The notes below the pieces were generated by a model. It was not told where the DNA came from and ran no database searches. It was given only the letters and a program-made list of their open reading frames with translations. A DNA stretch of 64,000 bases, taken from DASUZB01 sp036377075 (GTDB lineage: Bacteria > Actinomycetota > CALGFH01). Positions 8,227-16,152 of the stretch are shown here, one piece after another (the first letter of the stretch is position 1; each line of letters begins with the position of its first letter). Both the position numbers and the translations under genes were made by a program. The stretch lies in contig DASUZB010000143.1 in NCBI GenBank assembly GCA_036377075.1, positions 16,009-80,008 on the forward strand. Reading direction: 5' to 3'.

Positions 8227-8778
8227 ATGTCCAACCGACCCCCCGAGCGGCACCTCGCCGCCTGGCGCAGCCTGCTCGAAGCCCATGCCGCCGTGGTCGA
8301 GCTGCTCTCCCGCGAGCTGGAAGAGGGTCGCGGGCTGCCCCTCGGCTGGTACGACGTGCTGCTGACGCTCGACCGTTCGCCCGAGCAGCGCCTGCGCATG
8401 CAGGAGCTGGCCCAGTCGGTGCTGCTCTCCAAGAGCGGCCTCACCCGCCTGATCGACCGCATGGAGGCCAAGGGGCTGGTGCGCCGCGAGCCGTCGCCCT
8501 CCGACCGCCGCGGCGCCTTCGCCGTGCTCACCGCGCAAGGCCGCAGCGTCTTCCGCCGCGCCGCCCCGGTGCACCTGCGCGGCATCCAGGAGCACTTCGC
8601 GCGCCACCTGGACGACGCCGAGGCGGCCACCCTGTTCGACACCCTCAGCCGCGTCACCGCGGCGGCGCGGGCCGCCAAGGACGGCCGCCAGCCGCCCGTG
8701 GCGGTGCCGCGCGACGCCGACAAGGGCCACCGGCCCGACGGCGGCGCCCTGGCCGAGCCGCTGTCCCGAGCGCCATGA
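8227..8778 (+). CDS. MarR-family transcriptional regulator
   Basis: 183 residues. The winged-helix core includes LPLGWYDVLLTLDRSPEQRLRMQELAQ, recognition-helix region LLSKSGLTRLIDRMEAKGLVRREPSPSDRRG and the wing FAVLTAQGRSVFRR, all standard for MarR dimers that bind palindromic operators and respond to small ligands. The last 35 residues are charged and probably disordered. The stop overlaps the start of the histidine kinase by four bases (ATGA at 8775), so this is the first gene of a regulator/two-component operon. The start at 8227 has no obvious ribosome binding site, but the family N-terminus fits. Confidence 0.9.
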   Translation: MSNRPPERHLAAWRSLLEAHAAVVELLSRELEEGRGLPLGWYDVLLTLDRSPEQRLRMQELAQSVLLSKSGLTRLIDRMEAKGLVRREPSPSDRRGAFAVLTAQGRSVFRRAAPVHLRGIQEHFARHLDDAEAATLFDTLSRVTAAARAAKDGRQPPVAVPRDADKGHRPDGGALAEPLSRAP

Positions 8779-10007
8779 GCCAGGAGGGCCTGGGCGGGGA
8801 GGGGGAGCCGCCGGCACCGTCCGAGGCAGAGCGCGCCCGCGAGACCCTGCACGTCGCCATCCTGGCGTTCCGCTGGGTGGCGCTCGGATGGGTGACGGTG
8901 GCCGCGCTCACCAGCGGGGAGGTGCGCCGGCCGCTGCTCGCGGCGGGCGCGGTCGCGCTCGCCGCCGCCTGGACGGCGTGGCTCAGCGTCCGTCCCTCCC
9001 GCGAGCGGCGCGCCTGGGTGCTCGCCGCCGACCTCGGCCTCGCGGTCGCGCTGACGCTGGTGTCCGGCCTGGTCGTCGAGGCCGGGACGGTGGTCGGCAA
9101 CCAGCCCTTCTTCGCCGGCGCCTACCCGATCGCCGCACCGGCGTTCTGGGGCGCGAGCCGCGGGCTGCGGGCCGGCCTGGCCGCCGGGTTGGTGGTCGGT
9201 TGCGCCCTGGTCGGCGCCCAGCTGCTCAACGGCGTCGACCTTGCCGGCGAACCCGCGCCCGAACGGCTCCACCTCGCCGGTGGGGCGCTCAACTTCGTGA
9301 TCGCCGGCGGGGCGGTCGGGCTCGTCGCGGGGCTGCTGGAACGCTCGGCGGCGCAGCTGCGGCTGGCGATCGCCGAGCTGGTCGGGGCGCGCGAGCGTGC
9401 CGCCAGGCTGGCCGAGCGGGAGTCGCTCGCCCGCCAGATCCACGACTCCGTCCTGCAGGCGCTCGCCATGGTGCACAAGCGCGGCCGCGAGCTGGCCGAC
9501 CAGGGACCCGTCCCCGCCGGCGAGGTGCGGCGCCTCGCCGAGGTCGCCGGCGGCCAGGAGGCCGCCCTGCGCGCCCTGGTGCTGCGCCCGCCGGAAGCGT
9601 CACCGACGGGAACGGCCTCCCTGCGTGAGGAGCTGGAGGCGCTCGGCAGGCAAACCCGCCCCGTGACGGTCACGGTCGGGGCGACCGGCGCGATCCCGCT
9701 GCCGGTCGGCCACGTCGGGGAGCTGGCCGCCGCCGTGCGGCAGGCGCTCGACAACGTGGTCGAGCACGCCGCCGCCACGCGGGCGTCGGTGTTCGCCGAC
9801 TGCGACCAGGGCGAGGTCGTGGTGACCGTGCGCGACGACGGCCGCGGCTTCGACTACGACCAGGCCGCCCTCGAGGCCAGCGGGAAGATCGGCCTGCTCA
9901 AGAGCATCAAGGGCCGGGTCGAGCAGCTCGGCGGGGCGCTGCGGGTGGACAGCCGTCCCGGTGCCGGCACCGAGATCGAGTTGCGGGTACCGCAGCCGCC
10001 AGGCTGA
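8775..10007 (+). CDS. Membrane sensor histidine kinase (NarL/DesK class)
   Basis: 410 residues. Five or six hydrophobic helices occupy about residues 28-190 with no large external sensor loop, so the signal is probably sensed in the membrane. A linker helix leads to the dimerisation motif around RQIHDSVLQALAMV, with His at about residue 223 as the phospho-acceptor, typical of HisKA_3 kinases. The ATP-binding domain has AVRQALDNVVEHA (N box) and VRDDGRGFD (G1 box). The gene overlaps the MarR stop by four bases and is 21 bases ahead of the response regulator, its presumed partner. Confidence 0.92.
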   Translation: MSQEGLGGEGEPPAPSEAERARETLHVAILAFRWVALGWVTVAALTSGEVRRPLLAAGAVALAAAWTAWLSVRPSRERRAWVLAADLGLAVALTLVSGLVVEAGTVVGNQPFFAGAYPIAAPAFWGASRGLRAGLAAGLVVGCALVGAQLLNGVDLAGEPAPERLHLAGGALNFVIAGGAVGLVAGLLERSAAQLRLAIAELVGARERAARLAERESLARQIHDSVLQALAMVHKRGRELADQGPVPAGEVRRLAEVAGGQEAALRALVLRPPEASPTGTASLREELEALGRQTRPVTVTVGATGAIPLPVGHVGELAAAVRQALDNVVEHAAATRASVFADCDQGEVVVTVRDDGRGFDYDQAALEASGKIGLLKSIKGRVEQLGGALRVDSRPGAGTEIELRVPQPPG

Positions 10008-10028
10008 GATGATGGTGACGGGGAGGCG

Positions 10029-10682
10029 GTGAGCGTGCGCGACGATCCGGTGCGGGTGATGGTGGTGGACGATCACCCGGTCTGGCGCGACGGGGTCCGC
10101 GGCGACCTGGAGGCGTCCGGCCGCGCCGTGGTGGTGGCCGAGGCGTCCGACGGCGGCGAGGCGATCGAGCGCGCCCGTGAGGTCATGCCCGAGCTGGTGC
10201 TGATGGACCTCAACCTGCCGACGGTGCGCGGCGTCGAGGCGATCCGCCGCATCGTGGAGGAGTCCCCGCACGTCAAGGTGCTGGTGCTGTCGGCCTCGGG
10301 GGAGGAGGCCGACGTGCTGGAGGCGGTCAAGGTCGGCGCGAGCGGTTACCTGCTGAAGAGCGCCACCGCCGCCGAGGTGGCCGAGGCGGTCACGCGGGTG
10401 CGGGCCGGCGAGCCGGTCTTCTCGCCCTCGCTGGCCGCGCTGGTGCTCGGTGAGTTCCGGCGCATGAGCTCGGCCGCGACCGAGCCGGGGCTGACCGCCC
10501 GCGAGACCGAGGTGCTCAAGCTCGTCGCCAAGGGCTACACCTACCGCGAGATCGCCGACAAGCTGGTGATCAGCATCAAGACGGTGCAGAACCACGTCCA
10601 GAACATCCTCACCAAGCTGCAGCTCTCCAAGCGCTACGAGCTGATGCGCTACGCCATCCAGCGGGGCCTCGACCGCACCTGA
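10029..10682 (+). CDS. NarL-family response regulator with LuxR HTH
   Basis: 217 residues. The receiver domain has the acidic pair in MVVDDHPVW, phospho-acceptor Asp in LVLMDLNLP (about residue 60) and the conserved Lys in GYLLKS. The C-terminal LuxR-type DNA-binding domain reads LTARETEVLKLVAKGYTYREIA then ISIKTVQNHVQNILTKL. It is cotranscribed with the kinase at 8775. The GGGAGG at 10021-10026 sits only two bases from the GTG at 10029, so initiation at the next GTG (10035), with eight-base spacing, is at least as plausible; the difference is two residues. A hairpin follows the stop immediately. Confidence 0.93.
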   Translation: MSVRDDPVRVMVVDDHPVWRDGVRGDLEASGRAVVVAEASDGGEAIERAREVMPELVLMDLNLPTVRGVEAIRRIVEESPHVKVLVLSASGEEADVLEAVKVGASGYLLKSATAAEVAEAVTRVRAGEPVFSPSLAALVLGEFRRMSSAATEPGLTARETEVLKLVAKGYTYREIADKLVISIKTVQNHVQNILTKLQLSKRYELMRYAIQRGLDRT

Positions 10683-10710
10683 CAGTGAGTGCCAAGTATG
10701 GCACTCACTG
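10683..10710. terminator. Perfect 12-bp hairpin after the response regulator
   Basis: CAGTGAGTGCCA (10683-10694) and its exact complement TGGCACTCACTG (10699-10710) are separated by AGTA. The stem starts on the base after the response-regulator stop codon, as expected for a terminator. No T tract follows, which is common in high-GC actinobacteria. It is also 76 bases upstream of the TetR gene, so an operator role is possible. Confidence 0.6.
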
Positions 10711-10713
10711 CTA

Positions 10714-10732
10714 CAACATTCGGCGTATGTTG
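10714..10732. promoter_or_regulatory. Candidate TetR operator dyad
   Basis: CAACAT (10714-10719) and ATGTTG (10727-10732) are exact inverted repeats around a 7-base spacer. The site lies about 54 bases upstream of the TetR start, in a locally AT-richer stretch, which suits autoregulation by a TetR dimer. No matching copy was found elsewhere in the window. Confidence 0.4.
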
Positions 10733-10785
10733 CAATCGGCAGTTTTTGTCGCTCGGTTTGGTGGGTTTCGGCTACGCTTGACGCT

Positions 10786-11412
10786 ATGGAGCCTATGAAC
10801 CTCCGTGCTCGCAAGAAGCTCCTCGTGCGCGACGTGATCGAGCACGTGGCGCTGGTCCTGTTCGACCAGCGCGGCTACGAGGCGACCACGGTGGAGGAGG
10901 TCGCCGCCGAGGTGGGCATCTCCCCGCGTACCTTCTTCCGCTACTTCCCCAGCAAGGAGGACGTGGTCTTCGCCCACCACGCCGACGCGCTCGCGCGGCT
11001 GCGCAACGTGCTCGACGAGCGGCTGCGCGGCGGCGCCGGCGTACTCGCGGCGGTCCGCGCCGCGACCGTGGCCCTGCAGGACGACGCCGACCAGCGCGAG
11101 CTGGAGCAGACCCGGCTGCGGGTCATCCGCGTCACCCCGGCGCTCACCGCCCGCCGCTACGCCCTCAGCGTCGAGTACGAGGCCGAGATCACCGCCGCCA
11201 TCACCCCCAGGCTCGGCGACGACCAGGCCGCGTGGATGCGCGCGATGCTGGTGGCCAGCGCGGCGATGGGCGCCCTGCGGGCGGCGTCGCTGATCGCCGC
11301 CACCCCGGGCGGCCCGACCGCCGCCAGCGTCCTGAACGACGCGTTCGACCTGGTCGAACGCGTCGCCGCCGGGCTCTCCGCGCCCGCCGCTGGCGGCGGC
11401 GCCACCCTCTAG
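10786..11412 (+). CDS. TetR-family transcriptional regulator
   Basis: 208 residues. The N-terminal three-helix DNA-binding domain is clear (about residues 12-58), with FDQRGYEATTVEEVAAEVGISPRTFFRYFPSKEDVVF, where GISPRTFFRYFPSK is the recognition segment. The C-terminal ligand-binding half is Ala-rich and not diagnostic, though the overall pattern resembles TetR_C actinobacterial regulators often paired with exporters or oxidoreductases. No such partner is adjacent; the next gene encodes a DksA-like protein. A possible operator dyad is at 10714-10732. Confidence 0.92.
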   Translation: MEPMNLRARKKLLVRDVIEHVALVLFDQRGYEATTVEEVAAEVGISPRTFFRYFPSKEDVVFAHHADALARLRNVLDERLRGGAGVLAAVRAATVALQDDADQRELEQTRLRVIRVTPALTARRYALSVEYEAEITAAITPRLGDDQAAWMRAMLVASAAMGALRAASLIAATPGGPTAASVLNDAFDLVERVAAGLSAPAAGGGATL

Positions 11413-11535
11413 GACCCGGCCTCGGCGGCCGAGCACGCGATTAGGCGGCGCTCGGCCGGGTACGCGAGGGGACTCTCCCTCGGATCGGCCCGTGCCGCGA
11501 TCGAGGGGTCCGAGGGGTCCGACAAAGGAGCATCG

Positions 11536-11922
11536 ATGAACAAGAAGAGGGCCCGTACCCGCCTCGAAGAGGAGCGTTCCCGCCTGCAACGGGTGCTCGT
11601 CGGCCTGCAGGCCGACGAGGGGACCACCGGCGACGCGGCCGCCATCGCCGAGCAGTCGAGCTACGACCAGCACCCGGCGGACATCGGCAGCGAGGTGTTC
11701 GAGCACGAGAAGAACCAGTCCCTGCTCGAACAGGTGGAGAGCGAGCTCACCGAGGTCGAGCAGGCGTTCCAGCGGCTCGATGGCGGCGAGTACGGGGTCT
11801 GCCAGGCCTGCCGCACGCGCATCCCCGACGAGCGGCTGGACGCCATGCCGGCCGCCCGCTTCTGCGTCGAGGACCAGGCGAAGTCCGAGCGCGAGGTGGG
11901 CCTGCCCGGCGTGCGCCTCTGA
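11536..11922 (+). CDS. DksA/TraR-type zinc finger protein
   Basis: 128 residues, after an AAAGGAG site at 11523-11529. A coiled-coil-like N-terminal half (Glu/Arg-rich helices, residues 1-82) is followed by the TraR/DksA finger region EYGVCQACRTRIPDERLDAMPAARFC. Family members act in the RNA polymerase secondary channel. Only three of the four zinc Cys are present: Cys89, Cys92 and Cys110, while the fourth position is Asp113 (CVED). Zinc could still bind through Cys3Asp, as seen in some family members. It is flanked by unrelated regulators and appears monocistronic. Confidence 0.85.
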   Translation: MNKKRARTRLEEERSRLQRVLVGLQADEGTTGDAAAIAEQSSYDQHPADIGSEVFEHEKNQSLLEQVESELTEVEQAFQRLDGGEYGVCQACRTRIPDERLDAMPAARFCVEDQAKSEREVGLPGVRL

Positions 11923-12077
11923 GCGCCGTTCCGGTGGGCGGATTTCGCGCACGCGGCTGATATACCGGACGATATTCTTGAAGCCGACTGTCCCTCGAAA
12001 CGCGACTCGGGTACCATGCGCCCCGCTATCCGATCGATCTGATCGCGTGTTGCGCGCGTTTCGAGGAGGAAATCGGG

Positions 12078-12470
12078 ATGCCCGGTTTCGAGGTGGTGCG
12101 GCGGTGGAAGGGCCGCATCGCGGTCGCCGTCGACGGGGAGCCGCTCGGCGCGATCGTGGAGGTCTTCTACGACGCCGCCGGCGACCAGCCCGGTTGGGCG
12201 CTGCTCGACGCTGCGGCCGGCTGGCGCCTCGTCCCGGTGATGCGGGCGGTCGAGGACGGCACGGTCGTGCGCGTCGACGTCCCCGCCGACCTGGTCAGGG
12301 GCGCGCCCAGCATGGAACCGGGCGAGCAGCTCTGGCCGCAGGAGGAAGCCGCCCTCTACGCGCACTACGGCCTCGACTGGCCGGGCGATGCCGTGGAAGA
12401 CGAGGAGGAGGAGGACGACGGCGGCGCCCACCTCGCCGCCGTCGTGCTGCTCGACGCAGCTCCTCGCTAG
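12078..12470 (+). CDS. PRC-barrel-like domain protein
   Basis: 130 residues with a GAGGAGG site at 12063. Residues 1-60 form a short beta-rich module (MPGFEVVRRWKGRIAV, IVEVFYDAAGDQPGWALLD, RLVPV) of the type seen in PRC-barrel proteins, then VPADLVRGAPSMEPGEQLW and LYAHYGL, which recur in actinobacterial PRC-barrel stress proteins. The end is very acidic (EDEEEEDD). Such proteins are usually small cytoplasmic factors of unknown role. The stop codon overlaps the stop of the convergent gene at 12467. Confidence 0.65.
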   Translation: MPGFEVVRRWKGRIAVAVDGEPLGAIVEVFYDAAGDQPGWALLDAAAGWRLVPVMRAVEDGTVVRVDVPADLVRGAPSMEPGEQLWPQEEAALYAHYGLDWPGDAVEDEEEEDDGGAHLAAVVLLDAAPR

Positions 12471-13141
12471 AACTCTCTCATACGCGCGTTCAGCGGCGCG
12501 CCGACGCGCTGGCGCTGGCGGGCCACCTTCTGCCAGTCGTTGGGTCGCACCTCCACCCGGAACTCCGCGGCGGGCGGCGAGTTGCCGATCCGGACCAGCC
12601 GCAGCTCGACGCCGAAGAAGCGCACGTCGTCGTCGGAGTGATGGTTGAGCCAGTCGAGCACGGCGCGGTGCTCCTCGCCGATGCGGGTGACGATCCAGAT
12701 CACCGCGGAGACGTCGAGGCCGGCCGCGTACGTGATCACCTGGCCGAGGTGCGGGTGGTCGCTCGGCTCGAGCTGGGGCTCGATCACGACCCGCCGGCCG
12801 CGGTCGGTCTGGGCCAGCAGGTTGACGGTGAACGAGCCGACCGGGAGGTCGCGCCCCACCTCGCGCAGGCCGGAGATGCCGACCTCCCTGGCCAGCTTGT
12901 CGAGGTTGGCGGACAGCCAGTTGGTGAAGCCGTCGCCGTCGCGCGGGAAGACCGAGCGGACGTCGACCTCCTCGAACTCGGCGAGCTGCAGCGGGCTGCC
13001 GCCGAAGTTGCGGGCGGCTCGCTCGAGGTCGGAGTTCGAGCCGGAGCTCGAGCCGGAGTTGCCGCGGCTGCCCGAGCTGGTGGCGGTGCTGGTCCGGGAG
13101 TTTTCCGCGCTGGCCTGCCCGGCTGGTTCTGCCTGGGTCAC
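12467..13141 (-). CDS. Restriction-nuclease-fold protein of the DUF4268/DUF91 kind
   Basis: 224 residues from GTG 13141, which has AAAGGA six bases upstream; an ATG at 13156 lacks a site. Residues 12-38 form a Ser/Gly-rich linker. The rest matches proteins annotated as DUF4268 or PD-(D/E)XK-like: FTNWLSANLDKLAREVG, VGSFTVNLLA, RRVVIEPQLE, HLGQVITYAAGLD, then EHRAVLDWLNHH and FFGVELRLVRIG. In relatives I recall, the motif before the E-x-Q is VD(L/I)LA, whereas this protein has Asn107 (VNLLA), so nuclease activity may be lost. Glu121-x-Gln123 is kept. It is divergent from the OLD-like ATPase at 13309, suggesting a linked function. Confidence 0.7.
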   Translation of the reverse strand: MTQAEPAGQASAENSRTSTATSSGSRGNSGSSSGSNSDLERAARNFGGSPLQLAEFEEVDVRSVFPRDGDGFTNWLSANLDKLAREVGISGLREVGRDLPVGSFTVNLLAQTDRGRRVVIEPQLEPSDHPHLGQVITYAAGLDVSAVIWIVTRIGEEHRAVLDWLNHHSDDDVRFFGVELRLVRIGNSPPAAEFRVEVRPNDWQKVARQRQRVGAPLNARMREF

Positions 13142-13260
13142 GCCGGGTCCTTTCATCGTCGGGCGGGTGACGGCGGGAGCGTGTCGAAAAGCGCTGTTGG
13201 GGTCAAATTGCAATCACGAAACCAGGCAGAATTGCCGACGAGGGCTGCGTAGGAGCAGCT

Positions 13261-13289
13261 TTGACCACCTGGGTCGGGCTACGTACGAT
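13261..13289 (+). promoter_or_regulatory. Vegetative promoter of the OLD-like gene
   Basis: TTGACC at 13261-13266 and TACGAT at 13284-13289 are separated by exactly 17 bases. Transcription would begin near 13296, about 13 bases before the ATG at 13309, with GGAGGGG in between. This settles the start codon choice, because any start upstream of 13296 would lie inside the promoter. Confidence 0.65.
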
Positions 13290-13308
13290 CGCGCTCCGGA
13301 GGGGCAGA

Positions 13309-15156
13309 ATGATCCTGAAGTCCGCGGTGGTCAGGAAGTTCCGGAGCATCGAGGACTCCGGCCCGGTCCGGTTCGAGCCGGACGTGACCTGCCTGGTCGG
13401 CAAGAACGAGAGCGGCAAGACCGCCTTCCTCGAAGCGCTCTACCGGTCCAACCCGCTCGGACGCGGCGCCGGCTTCCAGGAGCTGCGCGACTACCCGCGA
13501 CGCCTGCGCAGCCGGGAGCGCGCCCAGATCCCCGACACGGTGCCGATCACGGCCACCTTCGAGCTGCAGGACGACGACATCGAGGCGGTCTGGAGGCAGT
13601 TCGGGCCCGGCGTGCTCACCTCCCGGGAGGTCCAGGTCGAGCGCACCTACGCCAACCGGCACCGCCTCACCGTCCACCAGGACAAGGTCGCCCAGGCCCG
13701 CCACCTGGTGGTCAAGGCCGGGCTCGACCCGCACCTGGCGGACGGCGCCGACTTCGGCGAACTGCTCGCCCGGCTCGAGCGCGAGCGGCAGCGCACCGGC
13801 CTCACCGAGGTCGCCGAGGTCCAGCGCGAGCTGCGGGGGCGCGACCTCGCCGCCGAGCTGGGCGTCTTCCTCGCCGGGCGGCTGCCCAAGTTCCTCTACT
13901 TCGACGCCTTCAGCGTCATGCCGGGGCGGGCGTCGATCCCGCGGCTGCAGCGCACCCCGGAGGCCCGGCTGACCCCGGGCGAGCGCACCGTGCTCGCGCT
14001 GCTGCGCCTGGCCGGCGTCGAAGCCGAGGACTTCACCGCCTCCGGCTACGAGGCGCGGCGGGCCGCCCTGGAGGCCGCCGCCAACGAGGTCAGCGCGGAG
14101 GTCTTCCAGTACTGGAGCCAGAACCGGCAGCTCGCGGTCGAGCTGGACGTCGACTTCGCCAGCCCCGCCCCGCGCCCCGGCGACGACCCCCCGTTCATCG
14201 AGATCCGCATCCGCAACGACCGCCACCGCGTCACCCTCAACTTCGGCGAGCGCTCGGAGGGCTTCGTCTGGTTCTTCTCCTTCCTGGTTGCCTTCTCCGA
14301 GTTCCGCGACGCCGGCGACCTGGTGCTGCTGCTCGACGAGCCGGGCCTCGGCCTGCACGCCGCCGGCCAGGGCGACCTGCTGCGTTACCTGCACGAGCAG
14401 CTCGCCCGCGACCACCAGGTGGTCTACGCCACCCACTCGCCGTTCATGGTCGACGCCGCCAACCTGCACCGCACCCGCACCGTCGAGGACGTCGACGACC
14501 AGGGCACCAAGGTGCGCAACGACCTCGACGGCGTCGGCAGGCTGACGGTCAAGCCGCTGGTCACCGCCGTCGGCTACGAGCTCCTGCGCCAGTTCTCGCT
14601 GGGGCCGGACACGCTGGTGGTGAACGGGCCCAGCGAGCTGCTCTACCTCGAGGTGCTCAGCGGCTTCCTGCGCGACACCGGCCACGGCTTCCTCGACCCC
14701 CGCTGGGTGCTCGCGCCGGTGGGGGCGCTGGACGGCCTGCCGGCCGCCGCGGCCCTGCTCGGCGCGCCGCTCGACCTGGCCGTGCTGCTCGACGTCGCCA
14801 CCGGCGACCGGCTGGTGCGCTCGCTGGTGCAGCGCGGCGTGCTCCTGCCCGAGCGGGTGATCAGCCTCGCCGAGCTGGCCGGCGAGGCCGACGCCGGCAT
14901 CGAGGACCTCCTCGGCGACGCCCTCTACCTGCGCCTGCTCGCCGAGGCCGGCATCGGCAAGCTCTCCGTCGACGAGGTGCGCGGGCCCGGCCGCGTGGTC
15001 GCCAGGGTCGAGCGCGCCCTCGGCCAGCCGGTCGACCGCTACCGCGCCGCGCGGACCCTGCTGGCGAAGCAGGCCGAGCTCCTGCCCGGCCTGCCCGGCG
15101 AGGCCGTGGACCGCTTGGGTGCGTTGTTCGGCGCCGTCAACCGGCTGCTGCGGTGA
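13309..15156 (+). CDS. OLD-family-like AAA ATPase with degenerate Toprim region
   Basis: 615 residues. The N-terminal ABC-type ATPase has Walker A VGKNESGKTAFLEAL (about residue 30), a signature-like FGERSEGF (about 312), Walker B LVLLLDEPG (about 340) and the His switch VYATHSPFMVD (about 373). A coiled insertion separates the Walker motifs, as in OLD and RecF/SbcC-like ATPases. Beyond residue 430 comes a Toprim-like region: VVNGPSELLYLEVL replaces the usual (V/E)EGxxE, so the metal-binding Glu is Asn, and LLDVATGD stands where DxD is expected. OLD proteins are nucleases used in phage defence (for example GajA). Here the nuclease half looks inactive. The divergent neighbour is a nuclease-fold protein. 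Confidence 0.75.
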   Translation: MILKSAVVRKFRSIEDSGPVRFEPDVTCLVGKNESGKTAFLEALYRSNPLGRGAGFQELRDYPRRLRSRERAQIPDTVPITATFELQDDDIEAVWRQFGPGVLTSREVQVERTYANRHRLTVHQDKVAQARHLVVKAGLDPHLADGADFGELLARLERERQRTGLTEVAEVQRELRGRDLAAELGVFLAGRLPKFLYFDAFSVMPGRASIPRLQRTPEARLTPGERTVLALLRLAGVEAEDFTASGYEARRAALEAAANEVSAEVFQYWSQNRQLAVELDVDFASPAPRPGDDPPFIEIRIRNDRHRVTLNFGERSEGFVWFFSFLVAFSEFRDAGDLVLLLDEPGLGLHAAGQGDLLRYLHEQLARDHQVVYATHSPFMVDAANLHRTRTVEDVDDQGTKVRNDLDGVGRLTVKPLVTAVGYELLRQFSLGPDTLVVNGPSELLYLEVLSGFLRDTGHGFLDPRWVLAPVGALDGLPAAAALLGAPLDLAVLLDVATGDRLVRSLVQRGVLLPERVISLAELAGEADAGIEDLLGDALYLRLLAEAGIGKLSVDEVRGPGRVVARVERALGQPVDRYRAARTLLAKQAELLPGLPGEAVDRLGALFGAVNRLLR

Positions 15157-15300
15157 GCGGGCGCCACCGTTACGTCCTTGTGACCTGGGACGGGCGCGAC
15201 CGCAACATTCCGGGGAGTTGACCTCTCGGGGCGAACACGACGAGTGAACAGGGTGAACACTGAAGAAGGGCTGTGACGTCGACATGGAGGTGCGCCGCAC

Positions 15301-16104
15301 GTGAGGACCCGTGCCCGCCTGTTCGCGGCGGTGATCGTGGCAGTGCTCGGCATTGGGGCGTGCGGCGGTGACGCCAAGCCCGCGCCGGGGAGCGCCGCCC
15401 CGGCGACCTCCTTGGCACCGACGTCGACGCTCGAGCCGACGACCACCACCACGCCGGCGAAGCGCCCGCGCAAGGTCGCGCCGGCCAAGCCCAAGGCGCC
15501 GCGCATCCTTCGGGCGGGCATGGAGGGCCATGACGTCGCCGTGGTGCAGCGGCAGCTCGCCGGCCTCGGCTACGAGGTGACCTCGGCGGACGGCAACTTC
15601 GGCGAGGCCACCAGGCACGCGGTGGTCGCCTTCCAGAAGGTCAACGGGCTCGACCGGGACGGCGCCGTCGGGCCGAAGACGCGCAAGGCGCTCGACCGCC
15701 CGCGGGTTCCCAAGGCACGCTCGGGAGCCCACGGCATGCACCTCGAGGTCGACATCACCCACCAGGTGGTCATGGTCGTGCGGGACGGCAAGGTGGCCGA
15801 GGTCCTCGACTCGTCCACCGCCTCGGGGCGCACCTACGTCTCGCCCAAGACCCACGAGCTGCGCGTCGCCCATACCCCGATCGGCTCGTTCGAGGTGCAG
15901 CGCAAGCTCAACGGCTGGCGCAAGAGCGACCTCGGGCTGCTGTGGCGGCCGGCCTACTTCACCGGCGGCTTCGCCGTCCATGGCTCGCTCAGCGTGCCGC
16001 CGTTCCCCGCCAGCCACGGCTGCGTGCGCCTCACCATGGCCTCCATGAACCGCCTCTACCCCCACCTCCCGGTCGGCACCCCGGTGCTGGTCTACCGGAC
16101 CTGA
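15301..16104 (+). CDS. L,D-transpeptidase lipoprotein with peptidoglycan-binding domain
   Basis: 267 residues from GTG 15301 with GGAGG upstream. The leader ends in a lipobox (LGIGAC, Cys21). A Thr/Pro/Lys-rich linker is followed by a PG_binding_1 domain (about 68-120; VAVVQRQLAGLGY, ATRHAVVAFQKVNGL) and a YkuD catalytic domain (about 130-267) with HGSLSVPPFPASHGCVRL, containing the catalytic His and Cys. The enzyme would form 3-3 cross-links or attach proteins in the cell wall, outside the membrane. The preceding gene ends 145 bases upstream and the following acyl-CoA gene begins 49 bases after, so it may share its transcript. Confidence 0.92.
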   Translation: MRTRARLFAAVIVAVLGIGACGGDAKPAPGSAAPATSLAPTSTLEPTTTTTPAKRPRKVAPAKPKAPRILRAGMEGHDVAVVQRQLAGLGYEVTSADGNFGEATRHAVVAFQKVNGLDRDGAVGPKTRKALDRPRVPKARSGAHGMHLEVDITHQVVMVVRDGKVAEVLDSSTASGRTYVSPKTHELRVAHTPIGSFEVQRKLNGWRKSDLGLLWRPAYFTGGFAVHGSLSVPPFPASHGCVRLTMASMNRLYPHLPVGTPVLVYRT

Positions 16105-16152
16105 GAGCCCACCTCGTAAGCTCCACCGGGGGATGACTCGAGGAGGCCGCCC

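Noticed and set aside
4864..8778. A plus-strand open frame of 1304 codons opposite the SGNH hydrolase
   Set aside because: Only the last 183 codons (the MarR gene from 8227) are real; the rest lies antisense to the hydrolase and has no family pattern.
10683..10710. CIRCE-type heat-shock operator
   Set aside because: The arms read GAGTGCCA then TGGCACTC, which is the reverse polarity of CIRCE (GCACTC then GAGTGC), and no chaperone gene is nearby.
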